From: a virus
DNA length: 64,000 nt
Reading direction: 5' to 3' (one strand)
Virus record (IMG/VR): IMGVR_UViG_3300042463_000890
Span: 1 to 64,000 of that record
The notes beneath the pieces are model-generated. The model was not told where the DNA came from. It ran no database searches and was given only the letters and a program-made list of their open reading frames with translations. Made by a program: the position numbers and the translations under genes. Of the stretch, positions 42,825 through 51,159 are shown piece after piece; position 1 is the stretch's first letter, and every line of letters begins with the position of its first letter.

Positions 42825-44363
42825 ATGAACAAATTAGAAGAAAGAGTTCATTTACTTAACGAACAAATACTCTTACAAGAAAAAAACCAAGACAAATTAC
42901 ATTTCCTTAATGAAATGAAAAAGATTGGTATAGAAAAATTACCATATTCTTATTCATCTTTAAAACAATTTATCGATTCTGAGACTATGTCTTATCACTA
43001 TAACAAACATTATAAAGGTTATGTTGATAAACTAAATAAAGCTCTGTCAAAAAAGGATTACGGTGATTTAGAATTAGAAGAAATTATTAAATCAATTAGT
43101 AAATACAATACCACAATTAGAAACAATGCGGGAGGAGCGTTCAATCACGCTTTGTTTTGGAAAATGTTATCCCCAAAAAAACAAACTCCTAAAGGAGACT
43201 TATTGAAAAAATTAAAATCCGATTTTGGAAGTTTTGAAAAATTTAAAACTGAATTTGAAGAAATTGCTAAAGAAAGATTCGGTTCAGGTTGGGTTTGGTT
43301 AGTTTTAACTAAAAAAAATCAATTAAAGATAATGTCCACCCCTAACCAAGATAACCCATTAATGAATGTTGTTAAAAGTGGTGGGTACCCAATATTAGGG
43401 TTAGATTTATGGGAACACGCATATTATCTAAAATACAAAAATAAAAGAGACGAGTATATCTCTAACTTTTGGAAATGTGTTAATTGGGATTTTGTAGACG
43501 AATTATTTTCATTACGCTCTAATAGAAAATTAAATGAAGGGAATATTATTAAACAAGTAATTAGTGAAGGTATTTCTGAAAGATGTTCGAGAGAAGAAAA
43601 TGAAGCAATACGATTTATTTTTAACATTAATCCAAAGGTTAAACAAATTTTTAGATTAAAAATAGATTCTATTTTAAAAGAAGTCTTCAAAGAAAATTAC
43701 TATGAAAAAGGTGAATATGGTGAAAATGAATCTTCAGGTATCTATGATTTAGAGACTGAAGGTAGGTCAGTAATTAATAAACTTAACACTAACTACACTT
43801 GTTTTTGTATTTTATTAAATGATGTTAATAAAGTTTTAGAATATGAAAAACAACCTAAAATTAAATTGATTGGACAACCTCCCTTTGTTCAGATTAGTGA
43901 AACTAAAAAATTTGTTAATGTAATTGAAAAATACAAAGACAGAATTTTTAACATACAGTCACCAACGTTTTCAAACCTAATGTCAACTTTAACTAAAACA
44001 AATTCAATTGGAGATAAAACTGAAAACTCAACCGTTAATATTTTAAAGAAAAAATTTGGTGAGGAAAACGTTGTTCAGATTGGTAAATTAGGGAGTACTG
44101 AAGACATGGTTGGGGGTGTTGATTGTGAGATAGTAATTGATTCCATAACTTACACCGCACAAATAAAACCTTACACTAATTTTAAAAAGATTGATGATAG
44201 TTATGTGGTTTACGGCACAGGTCAAGTTAAACCGTATAAAACAGACTTTTTAATTTTTACTAAAAGTAATAAAGATGTTTTAGTTTTTAAAAATGAATCT
44301 ACTAAAATCATAAATGGTAATTTTGTTTTACCTGTGGGTAATTTAATTTATCAACTCAATTGA
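42825..44363 (+). CDS. Mn-type superoxide dismutase domain fused to a PD-(D/E)xK nuclease-like domain
   Basis: A 512-residue fusion. Residues about 38-235 are a complete Fe/Mn superoxide dismutase: metal ligands H58 (SYHYNKHYKGYVD), H108 (NNAGGAFNHALFW), D194 and H198 (LDLWEHAYY). The NNAGGAFNH form and Q175 in STPNQDNPLM point to the Mn or cambialistic type. Residues 240-430 are unknown, mostly helical. Residues about 395-512 hold MVGGVDCEIVIDS and AQIKPY, where D433, Q446 and K448 fit a PD-(D/E)xK core, as in the gene at 38672-40162. A 37-residue charged helical leader precedes the dismutase. The gene stands before the neck gene with a TATTTAT motif upstream. All dismutase residues are intact, so activity is likely; the joint function is unknown. 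Confidence 0.9.
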   Translation: MNKLEERVHLLNEQILLQEKNQDKLHFLNEMKKIGIEKLPYSYSSLKQFIDSETMSYHYNKHYKGYVDKLNKALSKKDYGDLELEEIIKSISKYNTTIRNNAGGAFNHALFWKMLSPKKQTPKGDLLKKLKSDFGSFEKFKTEFEEIAKERFGSGWVWLVLTKKNQLKIMSTPNQDNPLMNVVKSGGYPILGLDLWEHAYYLKYKNKRDEYISNFWKCVNWDFVDELFSLRSNRKLNEGNIIKQVISEGISERCSREENEAIRFIFNINPKVKQIFRLKIDSILKEVFKENYYEKGEYGENESSGIYDLETEGRSVINKLNTNYTCFCILLNDVNKVLEYEKQPKIKLIGQPPFVQISETKKFVNVIEKYKDRIFNIQSPTFSNLMSTLTKTNSIGDKTENSTVNILKKKFGEENVVQIGKLGSTEDMVGGVDCEIVIDSITYTAQIKPYTNFKKIDDSYVVYGTGQVKPYKTDFLIFTKSNKDVLVFKNESTKIINGNFVLPVGNLIYQLN

Positions 44364-44370
44364 TATTTAT
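44364..44370 (+). promoter_or_regulatory. TATTTAT candidate late promoter before the gp13-like gene
   Basis: Plus-strand GATATTTATATAATAAAAAA, 13 nt before the ATG at 44384 and starting immediately after the stop of the fusion gene. Confidence 0.5.
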
Positions 44371-44383
44371 ATAATAAAAAACT

Positions 44384-45505
44384 ATGGCAATTATAGCAGA
44401 ACCAGAAAGAAGTCAACTTTACACAAGACTTAGACATATTTTAGGTGCTCCTCTTAGAAGTGTTGAATTGGAAGATGAGCAATTGGATTCTCTTTTAGAG
44501 ATTGCAATCGAGGATTATTCTCAATATGTCCAAGATTGGTTAATTGAATCTCAATGGACTGCATTATATAATTTAAATTTAGACACCCAATCTTTAGCTA
44601 AAGCATTTGTTACTAAAAGTTTAGATTATGAACAAAGATATACTTACGCATATTCTAAAATAGTGGGTTTACAGACCAACGGTGATTCCGTTCTAAAAAA
44701 AGATTACATCCAATTAGTTAGAGGGCAACAAATATATGAAATTCCTGCGGGTAGAGAGTTAAATGAATTATTGTGGTTTACTCCCGCAGAACTTAATAAT
44801 TTATTATTTGACCCTTGGACTTTCGGAGCTTTAGGTGGTGTTGGTTTAGGAGGCCCTGGGGGTTATTCACAAATGGGAATGTCTGGGTCATATTTTATGA
44901 TGCCCGCGTTTGATATGTTACTGAGAATGCAAGAAATTAATATTCAAAGAAGAATTATTGCTGGTGATTTAACCTATAGAATGACGGCATTACCTGAAGG
45001 TAAAAAGGCTATTCATCTAATGAATGTCCCTGGAGGTAAATTTGATTTTGGTAACGCTACTTTAATGAGAGGTAAAGTTTGGTATTGGTATTATGAGGCG
45101 GAAGGTTCTGATAGAGACAAATGTCTAAAAGACAATCCTGACATTATTAAACTACCTTCAGATGTACCGTTTGAAAAAATCTCTTGGGAGGATTTAAACA
45201 ACCCTGCTCAGATATGGGTTAGAAGATATTTTTACGCAAGCGCTAAAGAAACTTTATCTAAAGTTAGAGGTAAATTTAGTGGTAACATTAAAACTCCTGA
45301 TTCGGAATTAACTTTGGATTATCAATCATTAGCGACTGAAGGTAAAGATGAAAAAACTAAATTGATTGAGGAATTAATTGGTGCTGAAGGTAGACTTACA
45401 AGACTAAGACCTGAAAAGGTTATGGAGAGAGAAGCTTTGTTAGCGGAAAACCTTAACAAACAAAAAAGATTTACTGCAATGCCAAGACAAATTTACGTTA
45501 TTTAA
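44384..45505 (+). CDS. Neck protein, gp13-like
   Basis: A 373-residue protein. The helical N-terminus (LRHILGAPLRSVELEDEQLD, then LLEIAIEDYSQYVQDWLI) and the later IWVRRYFYASAKETLSKVRG followed by KFSG are typical of T4-type gp13 neck/head-completion proteins. T4 gp13 has 309 residues. With gp14 it builds the neck that links the portal to the tail. A Gly/Met-rich stretch at residues 142-180 (GGVGLGGPGGYSQMG) is a flexible loop. It follows the fusion gene by 20 bases and precedes a small beta-rich gene by one base. The gp13 call is by pattern. Confidence 0.75.
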   Translation: MAIIAEPERSQLYTRLRHILGAPLRSVELEDEQLDSLLEIAIEDYSQYVQDWLIESQWTALYNLNLDTQSLAKAFVTKSLDYEQRYTYAYSKIVGLQTNGDSVLKKDYIQLVRGQQIYEIPAGRELNELLWFTPAELNNLLFDPWTFGALGGVGLGGPGGYSQMGMSGSYFMMPAFDMLLRMQEINIQRRIIAGDLTYRMTALPEGKKAIHLMNVPGGKFDFGNATLMRGKVWYWYYEAEGSDRDKCLKDNPDIIKLPSDVPFEKISWEDLNNPAQIWVRRYFYASAKETLSKVRGKFSGNIKTPDSELTLDYQSLATEGKDEKTKLIEELIGAEGRLTRLRPEKVMEREALLAENLNKQKRFTAMPRQIYVI

Positions 45506-45506
45506 T

Positions 45507-45845
45507 ATGAAATCTACATTAGTTAGGAAAAAAATTGGCGATAAAATCTATCAAGAATTTACACAAGAAAGAATGGTAAAAATTGTTACTAATAGTTCAT
45601 ATACCACAAATGGGGAATCTATTTTAATTATAAAAGACTCCCCTATTTGTAATCTATATTTAGATAGGTCAACAACTAAAACTATAAAAATTAAAGCGAT
45701 GACTAAAGTTTCAATCATACCAAAAAACTCATCAATTGATGAGTTTTATGATGAACTTGTAATTGAAAAAGGCGCTTGTGTAGAATTAGAGTTTGTAGAT
45801 AATAGTTGGTATATATTATCTTCAGATGGTCTAAAATTAAACTAA
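45507..45845 (+). CDS. Small beta-rich probable virion protein
   Basis: A 112-residue protein of predicted strands (ILIIKDSPICNLYLDRSTTK; KAMTKVSIIPKNSS). The end GACVELEFVDNSWYILSSDG resembles the closing strand of beads and tips found in tail-fibre-type proteins, where VELEFVDxxWYxxSSDG recurs. No enzyme motif is seen. It starts one base after the gp13-like gene and overlaps the convergent polymerase gene by 9 bases at its 3' end. A neck, collar or fibre role is inferred from place and fold. Confidence 0.65.
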   Translation: MKSTLVRKKIGDKIYQEFTQERMVKIVTNSSYTTNGESILIIKDSPICNLYLDRSTTKTIKIKAMTKVSIIPKNSSIDEFYDELVIEKGACVELEFVDNSWYILSSDGLKLN

Positions 45846-48626
45846 TTCTTCCCATCCTTCTGACGCCAACTTATAAATGTAGTCAGGGTCTAACCCTCGT
45901 TTTTCCCAATATTTAATTTCACCTTCAGATAAAGCCAATACCTCATCTAATTTATCTTGGTCTTTTTCTTCAAATGGAACGCCATTAATCAATTCACATT
46001 GGTCTTTAGTAAAGAAACTTCTATCTTCAGGTTTATTAACTAACAACCCATCTCTAATTTCTTCTTTGAAGACCACCAATAAAGGTTCTATTCTTTTATT
46101 AAATGTTGCAATTGCTCTCGGAACATTGTAATCTCCCTTCATTTCAGGATTATTTTCAATTTCAGATTGGTCCAACATATAACAATTAATTTGTACCATT
46201 GATGTAACAGAATCGTCAGGATATTTTCCATGGTCATCAAAATAATATTTAAGTTGTTCCTCGCTCCATCCTCGTTTAAGTTTACTGACTTTCTGAACAT
46301 CCCCTTGAGACGCCTTGGTTCCGTTATTAACATAATAAATAACATCCCCCAAGCTTACATTTAACTTATTTTTTGCCGCAAGTTCCATATGAGCCATCAT
46401 ACTCATCGCTCCACCTGATTTTGTTTTTTGGTTAGAACGTTTTTTATAATCTTCCATACTTAACTTAACCTTTGCCCTTTGAGCAATTTTCATAAGTGGA
46501 ATTTGTTTATCATGGATTTTGGTAAGGTATTCATAGTACCACTCAACAAATTCTTGACCCTTACCTTCAAGTAATTGCTTCACTCCTTTATCTAAGAAAT
46601 CCTCAATATATAATGGTAATTTTTTGGACTTAATTGTATTACCTGTCAATTTAATTTTACCACTCGCTTCCATAACCGCATAGTTCTTACGAGCTAAATT
46701 AATACATGACGGCCATGTACCATCGGTGTCCAAAGCCATTTCACCTCTCATGAAAGTATCGTTAAATTCCGCAACGTCAGCATCATCCCCTGTATATTCT
46801 TTACCTTCTTTAACTTTCCAATTAAGTCCTTTACCAATATACCTACGATTCTCCCATCCTTCAGGTTTAGAGAAGTTAACACCATCCGTATCCATTACAA
46901 GAGGAGTATAACCTTTTTTCATAAAGAACTTAATCATTTGTCGAAGATATTGTCTACCTGTACAAGTAATTTGTTCACCCATATACATATCACCCCAAGC
47001 AAATACTTGTGGAGCAGATAACGCACCGAACATCGAGTTGATGAAAATCTTAATTGGTAACTGTTTTCGGTCATATGATAGGGATTTCTTTTTGTCTTTA
47101 TCGTACCATTCACCCGCCAAATTTTTGTATTTAATACGTGTTGTTCTGAAATAAGATAACATACCTTTCATTGCTCCTGTAATATCACATTCAGGGAATA
47201 CATCATGTACTAATTGTATTGAGGGATATAGTGACGAGTAGTCAAGTTTTAATACGTTTCTTGAATAACCTACTTTAAGTAATCTAGATAAACCACCAAC
47301 AAATTCTGTTTTTTGTTGTTTTTCAGGAATTGCCAATTTGTACTTATAACTCCAAGCCAACATCAACATCTTCCATAATGTTGCGGTACCCATTGTGGAT
47401 ACTCTTTCATATGTTGTTGGTACCATTGAAGCCAATAAAAATGTCCCTTGATTGAACTCATCATCGACTAATAAAGTTTCCTCCAAGTCATCGTCAAGAT
47501 ATCTCTCAACAATATCATCACCTGTTGTTTTAATATATGTTCCTGGAAATCTTGTATCTAAATTATCAAACTTAGGGTTATCGGCTCTTTTATATTTACC
47601 GTTTGTTACGTTTAACCAAAATTCTTCTTTCTTTGCATACATCGGACCAATTTTATCGTGGTCAATATATATTCGGTCAGGAGCCTCAGCATTAATGTAT
47701 TGAGTGATATACTTCAACCCAGCAGATTTGATACTTGAGTTAATTGCTTGAGCTCTTCTAACTGAATGCAAAATGTCAATATTATTGTAACCCCACATAC
47801 CAATTTGATTATACTTCTCAACCTCATTTGCAAGTTTCAATAAACTTTCACTTTGTTTGATGTTAATATTTGGGTTTAACGTCCTACATATCTTTTTAAT
47901 ATCCAAATTAAGTGCTTTACATCTTTCAAATATCCAATACCAGTCGAAGTTAAATGAGTTATATCCTCCTATAATTGACGGTTTAAGTTCATTTATGTGG
48001 TTAAAGAATTGTACTAACCCTCTTCGTTCTTCATCTTCATTAGAACATTCAATAACCTTTCTAAAACCTTTATTGGTTTTCATACCTATCATGAATATAC
48101 GACCGTCTTTTGGTTCTAATGCGGTCGTCTCCAAGTCGAATACAAATCTTGTGATATCATTGTATTCCTCAAAACCTTTAAATAATCTTTTTTCTTTTTG
48201 AATTAAGTATTGTTCTACAGGAGGTAATATTAGAATTTTGTCTTTTGTTCGTTCCCCCCATGGGTCAACCCCTCCATCTCTAAAAAATTGAATTAATGAA
48301 CGATAACCTTTTAGTGACTTAACCATAAATTTAAGTCCGTTTTCCATTCGTTCATTATCACCTGTCTCTAATTTTTCAATCATTATACCATGTGTTGACA
48401 TGGCTTCTTTTTGTAATCCTTTAGATGATTGATAAAAATTTAGACCTCGTAAATCCCCTACCCAAGCAAATGGGGTGAATGTATCTTTTCGGATTTCTTT
48501 TCCTTTACCAGGAATTTCTTTAATCTTATAGATTGAATCTGACGCATAATCAAATTCTATCGCAACAATGTGTTCTTCAGGGTCGTTTCCGTGTAAGAAC
48601 GATTCAATTTCTTCTTGAGTAATCAT
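45837..48626 (-). CDS. Family B DNA polymerase, T4 gp43-like
   Basis: A 929-residue replicative polymerase with proofreading. The exonuclease domain shows Exo I VFDLETTALE (D164, E166) and Exo II around GGYNSFNFDWYWIF. Polymerase motif A is KLDYSSLYPS (D462), motif B is KIFINSMFGALSAP, and motif C is VMDTDGVNF (D579, D581). T4 gp43 has 898 residues and the same order. It is transcribed alone on the minus strand from a sigma70-like promoter about 60 nt upstream, apart from the helicase/UvsX/SSB block 30 kb away. The 3' end overlaps the convergent gene by 9 bases, and no terminator is visible. Confidence 0.97.
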   Translation of the reverse strand: MITQEEIESFLHGNDPEEHIVAIEFDYASDSIYKIKEIPGKGKEIRKDTFTPFAWVGDLRGLNFYQSSKGLQKEAMSTHGIMIEKLETGDNERMENGLKFMVKSLKGYRSLIQFFRDGGVDPWGERTKDKILILPPVEQYLIQKEKRLFKGFEEYNDITRFVFDLETTALEPKDGRIFMIGMKTNKGFRKVIECSNEDEERRGLVQFFNHINELKPSIIGGYNSFNFDWYWIFERCKALNLDIKKICRTLNPNINIKQSESLLKLANEVEKYNQIGMWGYNNIDILHSVRRAQAINSSIKSAGLKYITQYINAEAPDRIYIDHDKIGPMYAKKEEFWLNVTNGKYKRADNPKFDNLDTRFPGTYIKTTGDDIVERYLDDDLEETLLVDDEFNQGTFLLASMVPTTYERVSTMGTATLWKMLMLAWSYKYKLAIPEKQQKTEFVGGLSRLLKVGYSRNVLKLDYSSLYPSIQLVHDVFPECDITGAMKGMLSYFRTTRIKYKNLAGEWYDKDKKKSLSYDRKQLPIKIFINSMFGALSAPQVFAWGDMYMGEQITCTGRQYLRQMIKFFMKKGYTPLVMDTDGVNFSKPEGWENRRYIGKGLNWKVKEGKEYTGDDADVAEFNDTFMRGEMALDTDGTWPSCINLARKNYAVMEASGKIKLTGNTIKSKKLPLYIEDFLDKGVKQLLEGKGQEFVEWYYEYLTKIHDKQIPLMKIAQRAKVKLSMEDYKKRSNQKTKSGGAMSMMAHMELAAKNKLNVSLGDVIYYVNNGTKASQGDVQKVSKLKRGWSEEQLKYYFDDHGKYPDDSVTSMVQINCYMLDQSEIENNPEMKGDYNVPRAIATFNKRIEPLLVVFKEEIRDGLLVNKPEDRSFFTKDQCELINGVPFEEKDQDKLDEVLALSEGEIKYWEKRGLDPDYIYKLASEGWEELV

Positions 48627-48689
48627 ATTATACTATTTAGACGGTTCATTTGCTGCCGAACTTTTGCCGACATTTACCTTGTCTATATA

Positions 48690-48718
48690 AGTATAAAAAT
48701 CATATCGATTTAAGTCAA
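48690..48718 (-). promoter_or_regulatory. Sigma70-like promoter of the DNA polymerase gene
   Basis: Minus-strand TTGACT (48718-48713) and TATACT (48695-48690) with a spacer of exactly 17 nt. The leader to the ATG at 48626 would be about 57 nt. It contains the direct repeat TCGGCA twice, 5 nt apart (GTCGGCAAAAGTTCGGCAG), a possible operator. Confidence 0.65.
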
Positions 48719-48813
48719 ATATCTTACAATTTTAAATTACACTGTAACATTTTCAGCAACTATAGTTCCTCCACTTAAAAAAGTAACATACACACTACCC
48801 ATATTATCTTTAA

Positions 48814-49404
48814 CTATATTGGTGTAGGTGTTAAAGTTGGGGTCGGTGTAGGATTAAATGTTGTGGTTGTAGTAGTTGTAGGATTAAACGTAGTTGTTGT
48901 TGTAGTATAATTAGGTGTTGGTGTTGGTTGAGGGCAAGTAGGACAACTTGGACATGGAGAAGTTGTTGTTGTGGTAGTGTAAGGTCCGTTTATACAACAA
49001 GGGAATTCTGACACATAACAACTGTCATACGGTAAATCATCAGCAATAAAAGATTCTTGAATATTAATATACAGTTTTTCCCTTATTGGTAAGATTAAAA
49101 CCCCGTCATCATTTCTTAACATAAATTGACCTTCATATCGGCCAACTTTATTTGTATCTCTATTTTGAAATTGATAGTAAATATAGTATTCAGGTTCTGC
49201 ATTTGGGTCTATAAAAGTTTTCTCTACAAACCCTGCAGGTCTTGATGTTACTTTAGATACACCTGTTGCAGTGTCAACCATAGAAAAGAAAATTGCGGAT
49301 AATTCTATGGTTTTCATAAAATTATCGAAATCACTTCTACCGTCTTTAACTACTTGTAATTTTAATAAAGGAAGAGTAGCATTTTTTTTAATGAAAAATT
49401 CCAT
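48814..49404 (-). CDS. Tail/baseplate accessory protein with Thr/Pro-rich C-terminal stalk
   Basis: A 196-residue protein. Residues 1-130 form a beta-rich domain (MEFFIKKNATLPLLKLQVVK; FFSMVDTATGVSKVTS) like the N-terminal attachment domains of tail or baseplate side proteins. A Cys-rich turn follows (SPCPSCPTCP), then a stalk of Thr runs and FNP spacers ending TPTLTPTPI. The same stalk sequence occurs in the protease-bearing protein at 57498-60599. A TATTTAT motif lies 17 nt before the ATG. Directly after the stop a reading frame shifted by -1 continues for about 30 codons (see findings). The role is unknown; an exposed virion element is likely. Confidence 0.72.
   Translation of the reverse strand: MEFFIKKNATLPLLKLQVVKDGRSDFDNFMKTIELSAIFFSMVDTATGVSKVTSRPAGFVEKTFIDPNAEPEYYIYYQFQNRDTNKVGRYEGQFMLRNDDGVLILPIREKLYINIQESFIADDLPYDSCYVSEFPCCINGPYTTTTTTSPCPSCPTCPQPTPTPNYTTTTTTFNPTTTTTTTFNPTPTPTLTPTPI
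48851..48910 (-). repeat. Two imperfect 30-bp units encoding the Thr/FNP stalk
   Basis: Two adjacent 30-bp segments, each starting GGATTAAA on the plus strand, differ at several positions. They encode TTTTT(T)FNPT-type decapeptides and are closely related to the exact 30-bp pair at 58171-58230. Confidence 0.7.
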
Positions 49405-49421
49405 CCAATCTATTTTATTCT

Positions 49422-49428
49422 ATAAATA
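49422..49428 (-). promoter_or_regulatory. TATTTAT candidate late promoter before the 196-residue gene
   Basis: Minus-strand AGTATTTATAGAATAAAA, 17 nt before the ATG at 49404, after the end of the glycosyltransferase operon. Confidence 0.5.
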
Positions 49429-49452
49429 CTTTACTTGTATAAAATAAACAGA

Positions 49453-51159
49453 TTAACTTTCTTTTCTTAATTTTCCATCATAGTGGTCAAACCTATTATG
49501 TTCAGTTGGTGTCATTAATAACAAACCTGAGGATATATGACCTTTAATTGTTTCTTGATACATATGACTCATCCAAGTCTGCTCAAATGGGTGTCCCCAC
49601 TTTGTTTCTAAAAACATTTTTTTGTTTCCTTCTTTTGAAACTATTTGAGGCCAATTACAATAATATACCTCACCTAAAGCATAAGGAACATCTTTATGTA
49701 TTTTAATTTTTGTAAACACAGTATTTGGAGCCTCAGGGTCTAATCCTAATTGTGGGAGTGTTGGTTTTTCGGGCCAATGGGTTTCTCTAAAATTTTGAGG
49801 TACGTTATACCAACTCCATTGTGTTGAATTGTTACCAAAAAATTCAGTAAAATTTAATTTAAGAAAATCTAATTCTTCTTTTTTTATGATTTCTAAAGAT
49901 TTGTTAAATAAATCATTAACATATCTGTTAAATCCATTTTTACAAGTCTCCCCTGGTTTTGGGTAAAAAAACATGTCATCTTCAAAAAATAACATATACT
50001 CTAATTTAGTTTCGTCAAAATGTTCTGCAATCCATTGTCTTCCACCACAGATTCCTAAGTTGTCCATTTTTATATGGGTGAATCCGTAATCGTCACAAAG
50101 TTTTTTATATTCAGGAGTTGTTGATAAATCTGTAGAGTTATTTAACAAATATTTTTCTGTCTTATCTAAAAAATCAGAATCATATTCTTCCATTGACTTA
50201 ATTAAAGTTCTAAACTGATTTGGACTATTAAATGTTAGAACATAAAGTCCTACACCTTTATTGTCAGATTGTTTTAGAACATTTATTTTTTTAAGTATAT
50301 TTTTCGAATCTTTAATTTTTTGACCTTGAGTCTTCACAACTAAAGAATCATTTTTCAAATCCTCAAAAAATTTACCAACTAATCCGTTACTTTCAATTTC
50401 AAAATAATTTATTAAATTATGATTTTTATATAACATTATTGAAAATACAGATTCTTCAGTCCCCATATAACCTTTAGAAAGAGTATCTTTTAAAGATGAA
50501 TAATATATTGTATTAATATCACTAATACTATCTTTAGGCCCTCCAAAGAACCCTCCCCTAGGAATTAATTTTACATCGGATGATGCCCATTCATTAATTT
50601 TTGGATAACTAAATCCGTGTATTTCATTATTTGCATTATACGGAAAACAAACAAATGAAAACTTATTTATATATTTTGGTAATTTTTCTAAAACTTTATC
50701 ATGTGTGAAATATCCTGAATGAACTGTGTTTGTCAACCCAGCATCAATCCAAAACATGTATTTTGAATTAAACCTATCTAATAACTTCGCATCATGTAAT
50801 AGAAATATCTTTGACATAACTAACGGGTTATACATTTCTAATTGAGCTTGTGTAGAATCTTTTAACCAACTCGCCTGATTAAACCAATTAGGGTCTTTTC
50901 TTATTTTTTGTATTAAAGGATAAAATTCGTTTGTTTTAAACCAAGTTTGACTTCTAACTATAAACTGAGTATTTTCTTTTTTTCTATGTTGCCAAACAAA
51001 TGATTCTAATTCTGGTTCACCAAAAATAATCATTTTATTTTCGACCTTTAGAAGTTGGGAAAATTTGTCTTTATAATGGTCAAATGTTCTAGACCATCCT
51101 TCTTTAAGATTAACTCTTCCTATATCCCATAATCCTGTTACTAAAGTAATTTCAGACAT
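49453..51159 (-). CDS. Two-domain putative glycosyltransferase: HtrL/YibB-like plus GT-A (GT2-like)
   Basis: A 568-residue cytoplasmic enzyme without membrane segment. Residues 1-285 resemble the HtrL/YibB (WlaTC) glycosyltransferase family: TLVTGLWDIGR, NPLVMSKIFLLHDA, YMFWIDAGLTNT, GGFFGGPKDSI and MGTEESVFSIM. Residues about 305-568 are a second GT-A fold: GLYVLTFNSPNQFRTLIKSM, then ICGGRQWIAEHFDE and the metal-binding FFEDDMFF. Two catalytic units on one chain would add two sugars in turn. It is the last gene of the minus-strand group 54439-49453 and overlaps the methyltransferase by one base. Acceptor unknown; neighbouring mucin-like virion proteins are candidates. Confidence 0.78.
   Translation of the reverse strand: MSEITLVTGLWDIGRVNLKEGWSRTFDHYKDKFSQLLKVENKMIIFGEPELESFVWQHRKKENTQFIVRSQTWFKTNEFYPLIQKIRKDPNWFNQASWLKDSTQAQLEMYNPLVMSKIFLLHDAKLLDRFNSKYMFWIDAGLTNTVHSGYFTHDKVLEKLPKYINKFSFVCFPYNANNEIHGFSYPKINEWASSDVKLIPRGGFFGGPKDSISDINTIYYSSLKDTLSKGYMGTEESVFSIMLYKNHNLINYFEIESNGLVGKFFEDLKNDSLVVKTQGQKIKDSKNILKKINVLKQSDNKGVGLYVLTFNSPNQFRTLIKSMEEYDSDFLDKTEKYLLNNSTDLSTTPEYKKLCDDYGFTHIKMDNLGICGGRQWIAEHFDETKLEYMLFFEDDMFFYPKPGETCKNGFNRYVNDLFNKSLEIIKKEELDFLKLNFTEFFGNNSTQWSWYNVPQNFRETHWPEKPTLPQLGLDPEAPNTVFTKIKIHKDVPYALGEVYYCNWPQIVSKEGNKKMFLETKWGHPFEQTWMSHMYQETIKGHISSGLLLMTPTEHNRFDHYDGKLRKES

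Noticed and set aside
47857-48201. Plus-strand frame of 114 codons within the DNA polymerase gene
   Set aside because: Opposite the exonuclease domain with its conserved motifs; a shadow.
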